Source of the DNA: a bacterium
GTDB taxonomy: Bacteria > Desulfobacterota > DSWW01
Length of the DNA: 64,000 nucleotides
Direction of reading: 5' to 3'
Assembly (NCBI GenBank): GCA_028277985.1
Contig: JANQFG010000069.1
Span: 109,887-173,886 of the forward strand
The notes under the pieces were generated by a model, which saw only the letters and a program-made list of their open reading frames with translations, was not told the origin of the DNA and did no database searches. Within the stretch, counting starts at the first letter, position 1. The number at the start of each line of letters is the position of its first letter. The translations under genes were made by a program, and so were the position numbers. Positions 9,536 through 18,577 of this stretch are shown in pieces.

Positions 9536-10999
9536 ATGGTCGGAAGAGAAGAGCTTGTGAAGATCGTAGGCAGCGAGAATGTGGCGGAGGGTTCGGAAGC
9601 CCTGGAGGAATACGCGAGCGATTCGAGTTTCGTGCAGCGGATCAGGCCCGGGTCCATCGTGAAGGCAGACAGCGCCGAGGCGGTGCAGGCCGTCGTCAAA
9701 TGGGCCAACGAGACCCGCACGCCTCTTGTGCCTGTCAGTTCCGGCCCCCCCCATTTTCGCGGAGACACCGTGCCCGGCGTGGGAGGCGCGGCGGTCGTGG
9801 ATCTGAGTGGCATGAAGAAGATCATGAGGGTGGACCGCCGGAACCGTGTCGTGATGATCGAGCCGGGGGTGACCTTCGGAGAGTTGATTCCTGCGCTGGA
9901 AAAAGAAGGAATGGCCCCCTTCATGACATTCCTTCCCCGAAGCTCCAAATCGGTGGTTACAAGCTTCCTGGAAAGGACACCCATCACCATACCACGGCAT
10001 CACTGGGAAGCGCAGGATCCTCTGCACTGCGTTGAGGTGATTTACGGAGACGGGGAACGTATGCGCACCGGTTCGGCAGCCGGTCCGGGCACGCTGGAGG
10101 AACAATGGAAAGTCGGCCGTGCTCAGATTCGCGGCATGGGTCCGTCTCAGGTGGATTTCACCCGGCTCCTTCAAGGCGCCCAGGGCACCATGGGCATTGT
10201 CACATGGGCCACCATCCGCTGCAGGCCGCTCCCGAAAGTCAAGAAGCCATTTCTGGTAGTCAATGATGACATCGAACCGTTGATCGATCTCGCCTACAAG
10301 GTCACCTACAGGAAGCTGGGCGAAGAGCTGCTGATCATGAGCGACACGGAGCTCCGTTCCGTCATGGGGAAGGGGAGGGGGGCGAACGATAAACGCAAGG
10401 GAGCGATTCCATCTTGGATTCTCTACTACAGTATCGAAGGTGACGGCTTCCTTCCGGAAGACAAGGTCGCCTACCAGGAACAGGAATCGATCAAGCTGGC
10501 TCGGGAAACCGGCCTGGAGCTGCAATCCGGGATTTCCGAGGTCCGTGCTGAAGAGGTATCCGCCGTCCTATCCCGGCCTTGTCCGGATCCTTACTGGAAG
10601 CTTGGACCAAAGGGCGGCCATGAGGACATCTTCTTCATTACCACCCTCGACAGGACTCCTGAATTCATAAGGCGGATGTACGAGTTGGCGGATCAATACG
10701 GGTACGCTTCCGACGATATCGGCATCTACCTTCAGCCCACCATACAGGGATGCAACTGCCATCTGGAGTTCAGCCTGCCTTACAACCCGGAAGACAATCT
10801 GGAAACGGCTGCCGCAAGGCGGCTCGTGGAGAGAGGGGCCGAAGCACTGGGTCAAATGGGCGGGTTCTTCTCTAGACCTTACGGGACCTGGAGCCGGTTC
10901 GCTTATGACCGTCAAGGGATGACCGTGATCGGACAAAGAAAGCTCAAGGATATCTTTGATCCGAACGGGATCATGAACCCCGCGAAGCACTGCTACTGA
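9536..10999 (+). CDS. FAD-linked oxidase (GlcD/VAO-type), first of operon
   Basis: A 487-aa flavoprotein. The ATG at 9515 is less likely than 9536, which has an AAGGAGGTG site six bases before it. The N-terminal half is the FAD-binding-4 fold (PVSSGPPHFRGD near residue 72, then VVMIEPGVTFGEL near 110), and the C-terminus ends in FDPNGIMNPAKH, the usual closing motif of glycolate/D-lactate/cresol-type oxidoreductases. It sits with an HdrD/GlcF-like Fe-S protein and a second FAD oxidase, resembling GlcDEF complexes that oxidise a 2-hydroxy acid or an aromatic alcohol and send electrons to quinone or ferredoxin. Substrate unknown. Confidence 0.8.
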   Translation: MVGREELVKIVGSENVAEGSEALEEYASDSSFVQRIRPGSIVKADSAEAVQAVVKWANETRTPLVPVSSGPPHFRGDTVPGVGGAAVVDLSGMKKIMRVDRRNRVVMIEPGVTFGELIPALEKEGMAPFMTFLPRSSKSVVTSFLERTPITIPRHHWEAQDPLHCVEVIYGDGERMRTGSAAGPGTLEEQWKVGRAQIRGMGPSQVDFTRLLQGAQGTMGIVTWATIRCRPLPKVKKPFLVVNDDIEPLIDLAYKVTYRKLGEELLIMSDTELRSVMGKGRGANDKRKGAIPSWILYYSIEGDGFLPEDKVAYQEQESIKLARETGLELQSGISEVRAEEVSAVLSRPCPDPYWKLGPKGGHEDIFFITTLDRTPEFIRRMYELADQYGYASDDIGIYLQPTIQGCNCHLEFSLPYNPEDNLETAAARRLVERGAEALGQMGGFFSRPYGTWSRFAYDRQGMTVIGQRKLKDIFDPNGIMNPAKHCY

Positions 11000-11034
11000 G
11001 ACTACGGGCATTTCAGCAAGAGGAGGGAATATAC

Positions 11035-12324
11035 ATGGCCTTGGAAGATTATGAGCAGGACATGATGCGATGCAACAGGTGCTCGTACTGCAAATGGGTG
11101 CCCCACGAGGTGATGAAGGACTCGAGGTTCCTGGCGGTCTGCCCAAGCGTGGAAAAGTACAACTTCCACAGCAGGTCGGCAAGCGGACGCCTGATCACGG
11201 CCCTCGCCCTGTTGAAGGAAAGGATCGATCTGAATGACGCATCCAGGGATACGATCTATCAGTGCCACATGTGCGGCGGCTGCGACGTCTCCTGCAAGGT
11301 CGAACGAGATCTGGAGCCTTATGAAATCATGCAGGAGCTCAGGTTCCGATGCGTGGAGAACGGTGTGTTCCCACCCGAGCATCTCAAGATCGTTGAAAGC
11401 CTGAAGGGTGACGCCAATACCCTGGGAAGACCCAAGAGCGACCGCGGCGAGTGGGCCGAGGGAATGGGAGTGAAAGACCTGGCCAAGGAAGAGGCCGATG
11501 TACTGTTCCATGCCGGGTGTCAGTACTCTTTCGACGAAAATCTGTGGCCCACGGCGCGAAGGGGATTGAATCTGCTTCTGAATGCCGGCGTGGATGTGGG
11601 GATCCTGGGGAAGAGTGAGGTCTGTTGTGGCGGCCGTGCATACGAGATGGGGTTCAAAGACCTGCTCGATGGATTCGCCAAGCGAAACACCAAACTCTGG
11701 GGGACCGCAGGTGTAAAGACCGTGGTGACCCCCTGTGCGGATTGCTTCCGGTCCTTCAAGGTTCTCTATGACAAGGCCGGCAACAAGGCAGGTGTCGAAA
11801 TACTGCACATGACCGAGTTTATCCATCGGCTGATCCAGCAGGGCAAGATCAAGCTGACCAGGGAGGTGCCGTTGAACGTGACCTACCATGACCCCTGCCA
11901 CCTTGGAAGACTGGCCGAACCGTGGATTCACTGGGAGGGGGAGGAGAAGAGCGTATATGGGCAGTTGATCGTTCATGAACCACCCAAGGAGAAGCGATTC
12001 GGCTTGAACGGTGTCTATGAGGTGCCCAGAGAGATCCTCAAGGCGATTCCCGGCCTGAAACTCACCGAGATGCACCGGATCAGGGAATATGCCTGGTGTT
12101 GCGGATCCGGCAGCGGCGTGAAAGAAGCCTACCCGGACCTGGCACAATCGACGGCGACCAGAAGGATCGAGGAGGCGAGGTCGGTCGGGGCCGAGGCGCT
12201 CGTCAGTTCCTGCCCCTGGTGCAAGAACAATTTCGAGGATTGTGGCGCCGGGACGGACGCACCCATGAAAGTGTACGACGTGATGGACCTTGTTCAACAG
12301 GCCATGGAAGGGGAGGCGACGTAA
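11035..12324 (+). CDS. HdrD/GlcF-like (Fe-S)-binding oxidoreductase subunit
   Basis: A 429-aa protein. The N-terminal part has two ferredoxin-like clusters: Cys13, 16 and 19 (CNRCSYC) with a later CP, and CHMCGGCDVSC near residues 80-90. The C-terminal part has two CCG domains, with CCGG near 201, CADC near 238, CCGSGSG near 355 and CPWC near 400, as in heterodisulfide reductase HdrD and glycolate oxidase GlcF. It would carry electrons from the two flanking FAD subunits. The start has a GAGGAGGG site. Its TAA stop overlaps the ATG of the next gene by one base, so the subunits are translationally coupled. Confidence 0.85.
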   Translation: MALEDYEQDMMRCNRCSYCKWVPHEVMKDSRFLAVCPSVEKYNFHSRSASGRLITALALLKERIDLNDASRDTIYQCHMCGGCDVSCKVERDLEPYEIMQELRFRCVENGVFPPEHLKIVESLKGDANTLGRPKSDRGEWAEGMGVKDLAKEEADVLFHAGCQYSFDENLWPTARRGLNLLLNAGVDVGILGKSEVCCGGRAYEMGFKDLLDGFAKRNTKLWGTAGVKTVVTPCADCFRSFKVLYDKAGNKAGVEILHMTEFIHRLIQQGKIKLTREVPLNVTYHDPCHLGRLAEPWIHWEGEEKSVYGQLIVHEPPKEKRFGLNGVYEVPREILKAIPGLKLTEMHRIREYAWCCGSGSGVKEAYPDLAQSTATRRIEEARSVGAEALVSSCPWCKNNFEDCGAGTDAPMKVYDVMDLVQQAMEGEAT

Positions 12325-13907
12325 TGACCCTATCGGATACAGCGTACAAGGCGTTGGAAGATACGGTGGGACCGAACCATCTTTCAAGGGAGCCCGTTGA
12401 TCTGGACAGCTACTGCTTCGTCTGGGGCAATGAGCTTCTCTACGGAGAGAAGTTCTCGCCCAGGCCGCTGGCCGTGATCCTGCCGGGAAGCACGGAGGAG
12501 GTCTCTGCCATAGTAAAAACATGCAATCGGTTCGGGCTCAGGTACAGGGCACATGCCACCGGGTTCGAAGTGACCGCCCTTTCGTCGGACTCACCCTTTG
12601 TCTGCATCGATCTAAGACGTATGAACAGGATCATCCAAATCGATGCGAAGAACCGGATCGCCGTGGTCGAGCCTTATGTGTCGCAGATGAAGCTGTTCCT
12701 CGAGACCATGAAGCACGGGCTTCGCCCCCTCATGCTGAGCTCCGGACCGAGCTGCTCGGTCGTGGCGGGCTGTGCCGCCCATTTCGGGAGCGGTGCCAGC
12801 ACGATAAGCACCGACTACGGTTCCCGTAATCTGCTGGGCGCCGAGTGGGTGCTCCCCGACGGGGATGTCATAAGGCTGGGATCGCTGGGAAGCACCGGCG
12901 AATGGATGAACGCCGACGGGCCGGGTCCCAGCTTGAGGGGCGTGCTGAGAGGCTACGGCGGCGCAAACGGGGGTAACGGCGTCTTTACGAAACTCGCCAC
13001 CAAGATCTACCCATGGTATGGCCCCACGGAGATACGGGTGAAGGGGGAAGGACCGAATTACGAGCTGGAAATCCCGGAGAACTTCGAGGTGTACACCTTG
13101 AACTTCCCGGACATGAAGAGCGTGAACGATTTCCATCATCTGATCTACGAAGCGGCCATAGCCTTTCACTTTCAACGGCTGGCCGTGCCGTTCGTTCTTG
13201 CCTTGCCGACCACATCGAATGACGAACTCTATTCCTTGCTGCAGAGTGTACCCAAAGAGGTGATGGATAGCCTCGGACCCTACGGCGCAACCCTTGCCAT
13301 CGATGCGAGCTCGAAAGAGGAAATGGAATACAAGAAGAAGGTCGTGAACAGGATCATGGAAGAAACGAAAGCAGAGTCCTTTCCTCTCGATGAGACCCAG
13401 AAAGGTGTCCTGTTCTATCATGTGTTGACCGGAGGAAAAGTCCTTCGAGGGGTTTTCCGGCCGGGTGGATCCTTCATGATCACGGCTACCGGCGACGAAG
13501 CGATCGATCACATCGGGGTTGTGGGCGAGGAAGTCCGGAACGATTCCTTGAACGAGCTCTACGAGTCCGGCGCCGTGTTCAACGCGATTCCCTCGTTGAA
13601 CTGGCAGATCTGCTATGGAGAGGGAAGCGGGCACGTAGAGAGTCTTCTCCTCTATGATCCGGCCGATCCGGAAGCATGTACGCAAATTGCGCATTCCTGC
13701 GGAGAAGCCGACCACATCACCGCGCAAAGAGGGCTCGGGGTAAACAGCCTGGAGAATTGCCTGAGTTACAAGGAAGAGGCCCTGAAAGCGGCTGAACCCT
13801 ACAATCCCGTCGATTTCGTGAAGTACATGAAGAGGATCAAGAAAGCGATCGATCCGAACAATTCGTCGGATCCCGCCTTTTACGTGTCGCCCGATGAATG
13901 GAAATAG
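12324..13907 (+). CDS. FAD-linked oxidase (VAO/GlcD-type), second of operon
   Basis: A 527-aa flavoprotein starting at ATG 12324, in the overlap TAATG with the Fe-S subunit; a longer open frame reaches 12096 but lies inside that subunit gene. The FAD-binding-4 domain is visible (LAVILPGSTEEVSAIVK near residue 50, then LRRMNRIIQID), as is a C-terminal AIDPNNSSDPAFY. It is a diverged paralogue of the product of 9536, so the predicted complex has two different flavin subunits on one electron-transfer subunit. The residue pattern after GGANGG (about 212-217) is typical of oxidases for bulky hydroxy substrates, but I cannot name one. Confidence 0.8.
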   Translation: MTLSDTAYKALEDTVGPNHLSREPVDLDSYCFVWGNELLYGEKFSPRPLAVILPGSTEEVSAIVKTCNRFGLRYRAHATGFEVTALSSDSPFVCIDLRRMNRIIQIDAKNRIAVVEPYVSQMKLFLETMKHGLRPLMLSSGPSCSVVAGCAAHFGSGASTISTDYGSRNLLGAEWVLPDGDVIRLGSLGSTGEWMNADGPGPSLRGVLRGYGGANGGNGVFTKLATKIYPWYGPTEIRVKGEGPNYELEIPENFEVYTLNFPDMKSVNDFHHLIYEAAIAFHFQRLAVPFVLALPTTSNDELYSLLQSVPKEVMDSLGPYGATLAIDASSKEEMEYKKKVVNRIMEETKAESFPLDETQKGVLFYHVLTGGKVLRGVFRPGGSFMITATGDEAIDHIGVVGEEVRNDSLNELYESGAVFNAIPSLNWQICYGEGSGHVESLLLYDPADPEACTQIAHSCGEADHITAQRGLGVNSLENCLSYKEEALKAAEPYNPVDFVKYMKRIKKAIDPNNSSDPAFYVSPDEWK

Positions 13908-13954
13908 GGAAGAGCGTGGTCGTGGAACAGGCTTACGGGAAGGGAGGCATGGTC

Positions 13955-14416
13955 ATGGCGTTCGCACGCGAGGAAATCGTGGACTTCATGAATCGATATT
14001 TCGGGGCTTACAGCACGGTCGCACAGAATCCGGAGACCACACATGAAATGGAGGCGTTCTATTCCCCGGAGCTCGAGGTGACCCTCTTCTTTCCGCAGAG
14101 GACCGTCCTGAATCGTGAGCAATTCCTCCTCGTATCCTCGTCTCATCCTGATATTCGGGAAACATTGATTCCTGAACACATCATCGCTGATGAGAAGGCT
14201 GGGATGGCTGCGGCGCTCGTCCGAGGCGAACTCACCGCAAAGGAAACCAATGACATGCTCCTGCAAATCATGTTCACAGCGCACTACCGGCTCGTTTCAG
14301 ACGGGAAGGAGGGAATGAAGATCAAGGATCTTTGGATTTGTTCAGAGGATTCGGCGCCCGGGCAACCGGATATTGCCACGCTCTACGAAGACGCCTTCAA
14401 GAAACTTACCGGTTGA
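13955..14416 (+). CDS. NTF2/SnoaL-like small protein
   Basis: A 153-aa protein. An in-frame ATG at 13898 overlaps the previous gene; 13955 is chosen because AGGGAGG ends seven bases before it. The length and pattern (N-terminal helix, then a beta-rich part with FYSPELEVTLFF) suit a SnoaL/NTF2-like cone fold, a family of small polyketide or steroid cyclases and dehydratases, or ligand binders. It lies 47 bp after the FAD oxidase operon and may be its last gene. The family is tentative; other SnoaL-like genes are at 29602 and 62961. Confidence 0.5.
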   Translation: MAFAREEIVDFMNRYFGAYSTVAQNPETTHEMEAFYSPELEVTLFFPQRTVLNREQFLLVSSSHPDIRETLIPEHIIADEKAGMAAALVRGELTAKETNDMLLQIMFTAHYRLVSDGKEGMKIKDLWICSEDSAPGQPDIATLYEDAFKKLTG

Positions 14417-14477
14417 CACAAATTTCCATTAGGCTGTATTCTGAATCCAACTATATTTGATTAGAAATAGAATACAG
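14413..14477 (+). promoter_or_regulatory. Candidate promoter plus inverted repeat
   Basis: TTGACA at 14413-14418 lies 18 bp before TATTCT at 14437-14442. The -10 is part of CTGTATTCT (14434-14442), whose exact reverse complement AGAATACAG is at 14469-14477. The pair could be an operator for the secreted protein gene at 14521, or a weak terminator of the operon before it. Confidence 0.4.
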
Positions 14478-14520
14478 TGATAAAAACCTGCACCACCATG
14501 ACTCGACAGGGAGAGAAGCC

Positions 14521-15228
14521 ATGCGTGCGACAGGAAGACTCCTTCTGGTGCTTGTTTCGGTTCTCGTTCTGCTTCCCTTCTCGGCAGAGGCGCAAGTGAC
14601 CCTCTTCACTCCGCCGAACGGGATGGAGACCTCCTCCGCTCCGCTCTTCGGATGGAACGGGCCCGGTTATGACCTGTTCTTCTTTATATCTGTCTTCTAC
14701 TACGACCTTGGTGTGTGGAACGGCTATTTTCGTGCCGAATTCTGGATTCTCGATACCGGCTTTGGGATGCCTCCTCCGTGGTGGGACAGCGTGGGATTGA
14801 ACAATCCCAGCGTCTGGGCAGTCCTCGGCGTGAACACGACCAGCGGGGCTGTTGCGGTTTCCGATGTCATGACGTTCACCCGTGTACAGGGGCAGACGTG
14901 CAACTCCAGTGCCGCGCATAATTGTCTTAATCAAGTGATGGATGATTACACGGCGTGCAGGGACCTGTGTGCACCCTTTGATTGTGACGGCTATCTCTGC
15001 AGAAACCCATGTTTGCAGGAGCGTTGGGAACGCAGCATGCTTTGTGTTACCGATGCACACTGTGGGGATGATGCGTGGTATTCACAATACTATGCGCGCT
15101 ATGCCTGTCTGGCCAACTGCGCGATAGACGAGAAGGCGTGCTATCTCGCCAATCCTGTGGACTGTCTCATGTGCGGGCCTGCGTTTCAGGCGTGCCAGGA
15201 CGTGTGCCCAGTGCCCGTTCCCCCTTGA
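14521..15228 (+). CDS. Secreted Cys-rich protein, unknown function
   Basis: A 235-aa protein with a clear signal peptide (Arg-rich start, Leu/Val core, cleavage after SAEA near residue 24). The mature N-terminal half is aromatic and may be a beta-sandwich; the second half (about 125-230) has some 17 cysteines in short spacings such as CRDLCAPFDCDGYLCRNPC, ending CPVPVPP. This suggests a disulfide-rich extracellular domain. No family is recognised. It is convergent with the EGF/formylglycine protein at 15297, and together with the next three genes forms an exported-protein island. Confidence 0.7.
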   Translation: MRATGRLLLVLVSVLVLLPFSAEAQVTLFTPPNGMETSSAPLFGWNGPGYDLFFFISVFYYDLGVWNGYFRAEFWILDTGFGMPPPWWDSVGLNNPSVWAVLGVNTTSGAVAVSDVMTFTRVQGQTCNSSAAHNCLNQVMDDYTACRDLCAPFDCDGYLCRNPCLQERWERSMLCVTDAHCGDDAWYSQYYARYACLANCAIDEKACYLANPVDCLMCGPAFQACQDVCPVPVPP

Positions 15229-15296
15229 TGCCGGGCCTTTTCGATAATTCACCGCGCAGAGATCAGAAACCCTGAGGTAGGACCACCCCGGGCCCA

Positions 15297-17435
15297 TTAC
15301 CGGGCGCAACGACCTCCGAGGTTGTTGCCGTGACGGTCCACATGGCAGAAGTCGCAGCGATTGGCCGCGCGTAGGCCGAACGTACTGTGGTCCCAGGACC
15401 CGCCTCGCCTGACGCGAGCCGCCCCACTTGCCGGACCGGTCGGATCCTGCGTAGGGCTGGCGGAGTAATAGTTCTCCTCGTACCAATCCGCTACCCATTC
15501 CCAGACATTGCCGGCCACATCGTATAGCCCGTGGCCGTTGGGTGGGTAGGATTCGACCTCGGTTGTGTCCCCGACACTGAAGTCGTAATTCGCATCCGAG
15601 CTGCTGATCGTGTCTCCCCACGGGTAGCGTTTCCCATCCAGGCCACCCCGCGCTGCATATTCCCACTCCGCTTCCGTGGCCAGTCGTTTGCCCGCCCAGT
15701 CACAGTATTCGACGACCTGGTGCCACTCCATCCAGATCACCGGGAAATTATCATAGGTAGGATCACCGTAATAGGTTGTCCGTGAATAGCTCGCGGAAGA
15801 GCTGGGTGCGGTGCACCCACCGTCCGCAACACATTCCGCGTATTCCGCGTTGGTGATCTCATGGCGGTCCATTTCAAAGGCGGACAGGCACACGTTGTGC
15901 ACAGGAAGCTCATCCGGCCAGCCCTCGGAAAAAGCATCCCCCATGTCGAAACATCCCGGCGGGATGGGAACCATGACACCGCAGGCAGCATAGCCTTCGT
16001 CGATAGACCCGTAGCCTGGGTCTCCGATACATTGATTGTCGAGGCCATCGCACAATTCAGGGGCTCCGGGGTAGACCGTTGCGTGACCGTCATCGCAGTC
16101 CAATTCGGGATGTATGCACAGGCCACTGGCCGGGTCACCATACCCATCCCCGTCGGCATCCGTCGGACATATTTCACAATCATCCCCGGTATACCCACCT
16201 GTGCAAGTGCATATGTAGGTGCCGGGAACGCCCTCAGCACAAGAACCGCCGTTCAGGCATGGGTTCGGATCACATTCGTTGATGTCCGTCTCACAGGTGT
16301 CTCCCTCATAGCCGGGATCACAGTCACATAACCCGTCCACGCAGGTTCCGTTCGGTCCACAATCGATCCCCACACATGGGCCGGCAACGTCACAGAATTC
16401 TCCTATGTAGCCATCCGTGCATATGCAGACACCATCATCGCAGTAACCATGGTCTCCGCAGTCAATTCCCTCACAGAGGTCGGATTGGCGCTCAAAAACC
16501 AGAGTCCTGGCCTCGTCCGTCTGGTACATCAGGGCGCCTGCAGGTGTTACGTACAGGTCGATAGGCAGCGTATGCGTGCCACTGGTGAATGTTTGCTCTG
16601 TCTTCGGAGTAACGAGACATACCATTCCCAAGGGAGGCTCGCAGACGATCTCTTGCAGGAACGTGGAATCATAGCCGGCAACCGTAGCCAACACGTCGGT
16701 GGTCAGGATTGCATCCAGCGTCGCCTCCCACAACCCGCTGATATCGGTGAAGTGGGTAGCTTTACGGGAATAGTAACCGATGCCGCCCTCGTTGATCGAT
16801 ACGGCGGCCGCGCTGTACAGGTCCAGTTTTGTTCCGTTGTCGTAGGTAAAGGCTGAAGGGTATGTCTCTGTCGTCACCATGATCATCCCGCCATTCATTG
16901 CGGTAGATGTGGTGATGATTTCCAACTCGCCCGTATGAGGAATGAGGCTCCATGATCCGCTGATGCTGACCGCGTGACCTGGATAGCCGCTCAGGGGATC
17001 CGGTGAATATGCCTTGCTGGCGGTGCCGTCGTCACAGAATTCGATCTCTACGACACAGGGGATATCAGGCGTGTCGCCGGGACCACATTGAGGAGCCTCA
17101 CCTTGGCTGGGTGCGCTGCAGCAGAGTAATTCGCCGGGATAGACCGAATGGGCTCCTATGTATGTCTCACATCCTGTCGGGGCGAATTGTCCGGCTGCAA
17201 TCGGGTTGTAAGGCACGCAGGGGGGGTCGCAGGGTTCGATTTGTATGAGTGCATCACAGAATTCGCCTTCATAGCCGAAATTACACTCGCAGATGCCTTC
17301 CACGCAAGTTCCATGCTCACCACAATCCACCCCGTCACAGGAATCATCAGGCAACCAGGACTCCTGCCCCATGAGAGACATGCACGAAAGAGCCAGAATA
17401 CCGAACCAAACGTGACCGGTCTTGCGCGTAACCAT
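15297..17435 (-). CDS. Secreted EGF-repeat / MopE-motif / formylglycine-generating-enzyme-like protein
   Basis: A 712-aa mosaic with a signal peptide (hydrophobic residues 9-24). It has an EGF-like repeat near residues 33-60; three more near 318-425, the last (INECDPNPCLNGGSC) of calcium-binding EGF type; a MopE-like metal motif (DADGDGYGDP, then CDDGHATVYPGAPELCDG) near 427-465; and a C-terminal FGE-sulfatase domain (about 480-712) with EITNAEYAECV, RLATEAEWEYAARGG and NVWEWVADWY. Such domains either make formylglycine or are inactive adhesins or ligand binders. No sulfatase is nearby, so a surface role is more likely. EGF with MopE is typical of myxobacteria-like and deltaproteobacterial secreted proteins. 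Confidence 0.8.
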   Translation of the reverse strand: MVTRKTGHVWFGILALSCMSLMGQESWLPDDSCDGVDCGEHGTCVEGICECNFGYEGEFCDALIQIEPCDPPCVPYNPIAAGQFAPTGCETYIGAHSVYPGELLCCSAPSQGEAPQCGPGDTPDIPCVVEIEFCDDGTASKAYSPDPLSGYPGHAVSISGSWSLIPHTGELEIITTSTAMNGGMIMVTTETYPSAFTYDNGTKLDLYSAAAVSINEGGIGYYSRKATHFTDISGLWEATLDAILTTDVLATVAGYDSTFLQEIVCEPPLGMVCLVTPKTEQTFTSGTHTLPIDLYVTPAGALMYQTDEARTLVFERQSDLCEGIDCGDHGYCDDGVCICTDGYIGEFCDVAGPCVGIDCGPNGTCVDGLCDCDPGYEGDTCETDINECDPNPCLNGGSCAEGVPGTYICTCTGGYTGDDCEICPTDADGDGYGDPASGLCIHPELDCDDGHATVYPGAPELCDGLDNQCIGDPGYGSIDEGYAACGVMVPIPPGCFDMGDAFSEGWPDELPVHNVCLSAFEMDRHEITNAEYAECVADGGCTAPSSSASYSRTTYYGDPTYDNFPVIWMEWHQVVEYCDWAGKRLATEAEWEYAARGGLDGKRYPWGDTISSSDANYDFSVGDTTEVESYPPNGHGLYDVAGNVWEWVADWYEENYYSASPTQDPTGPASGAARVRRGGSWDHSTFGLRAANRCDFCHVDRHGNNLGGRCAR

Positions 17436-17503
17436 CTTCCGCTCCTTGTTGAGCAGTCAATAATTAGCCATCCAAGCTGATCCGTCTTTCGAAATTTGAA
17501 GAT

Positions 17504-18499
17504 CTATCTTCCTGGTCGCCGCCTCCTCAACAGGAGTAAGGCTCCGAAAGGCACACAAAGGAGGAAGAGATAGTTCGCGATGTCCGAGTGTTCCTTGTAC
17601 TTTGCGTTGATAGTGGAAGCCGTGGTGCCCCAGGGCAGTATGTCCGATGTGCTCGGATCGCAATCATCATCGAATCCGTTTCCGGGAATCTCTTCGGCGG
17701 CCGGGTTGATTTCGAAATGGTAATCATCGCAATCCACGATCGTCCCCATGGGACATCCCGTGGCGGCGGCGTACTTGGTATATCCGTCGCCATCATCGTC
17801 AACACACTTGTCGGTGAGTCCCAACTGGGTAATGACCGTATCTCTTTTCGCCCTGATACTCGCTTGCGAGAAATCCATGCCCCACCACGTATCCCCTTCA
17901 GAAAAGTAATCTCTCTGGTAGGCTGCACACCCCTCGCCGGGACGGAACTTGACAATGGAGATTCCGGGTTGTTCATAATACCCCCCGGCCGTGCTTCCGA
18001 ACCATTTGTTGACGAGCATATATGTCATCGTATTGTCTTCCAGGGTCTCGGGGTCCATGTCGGCCCCCGGATCGGTTACCCATATCTCCTCGAAGATCAG
18101 TAGTTCCATGTCCGAAGACCACCCGAAGATGAGATCCAGGTAGTCCCACATCTCCTGACGGCCGAGATTGGATAGCGTGGTCTCTTGATAGACTGCACCA
18201 TCTTCTCCTACGCCATCCTCTCCAGATCCATTGACTGCCCAGTAGTTGATCACTGTGTGGTAATGGTCAACGTCCGGCACGCCGCCTACGACTCTAGCGT
18301 TGACCTTGAGGATGGCCCGCGCCGTTTCGACACGGGTAGCCTCGTCGGCTGCACGATCGCAGCAATTAACAGGATCCAAGACCGTGGCACACTCGTCATC
18401 AAAAACTCCAGGGCCGTAGGTTTCGTCGGCCAGGGCATTCCCTATCATAAACAGGAACGGCAGAGCACAGAATATTGAGATCACATACGCCTTTTTCAT
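17504..18499 (-). CDS. Exported SnoaL-like protein with MopE motif and C-terminal sorting signal
   Basis: A 331-aa protein: signal peptide (1-24, ending ALA), a SnoaL/NTF2-like domain (about 45-215), a MopE-type acidic repeat (VDDDGDGYTKY near 232, then CDDYHFEINPAAEEIPGNG), and a tail made of a hydrophobic segment (about 305-322) and RRRRPGR. The tail looks like a CTERM-type sorting or anchoring signal, as in exosortase or rhombosortase substrates, though the exact motif is not one I can name. It is a tandem paralogue of the next gene (18578-19330), which lacks this tail. The ribosome site is AAGGAG. Confidence 0.7.
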   Translation of the reverse strand: MKKAYVISIFCALPFLFMIGNALADETYGPGVFDDECATVLDPVNCCDRAADEATRVETARAILKVNARVVGGVPDVDHYHTVINYWAVNGSGEDGVGEDGAVYQETTLSNLGRQEMWDYLDLIFGWSSDMELLIFEEIWVTDPGADMDPETLEDNTMTYMLVNKWFGSTAGGYYEQPGISIVKFRPGEGCAAYQRDYFSEGDTWWGMDFSQASIRAKRDTVITQLGLTDKCVDDDGDGYTKYAAATGCPMGTIVDCDDYHFEINPAAEEIPGNGFDDDCDPSTSDILPWGTTASTINAKYKEHSDIANYLFLLCVPFGALLLLRRRRPGR

Positions 18500-18577
18500 T
18501 GTTGTCTCCTTTTGAGCCGTATTACAATTGCAGAACTGGAAACCTCCATGGATGTAACCCTTGAAGGGTCTTCACCA

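Noticed and set aside
11002..12522. 506-aa open frame on the minus strand
   Set aside because: Antisense shadow of the HdrD-like gene, without motifs.
14434..14477. Strong rho-independent terminator
   Set aside because: The loop is 26 nt and no T-tract follows; kept only as a candidate operator.
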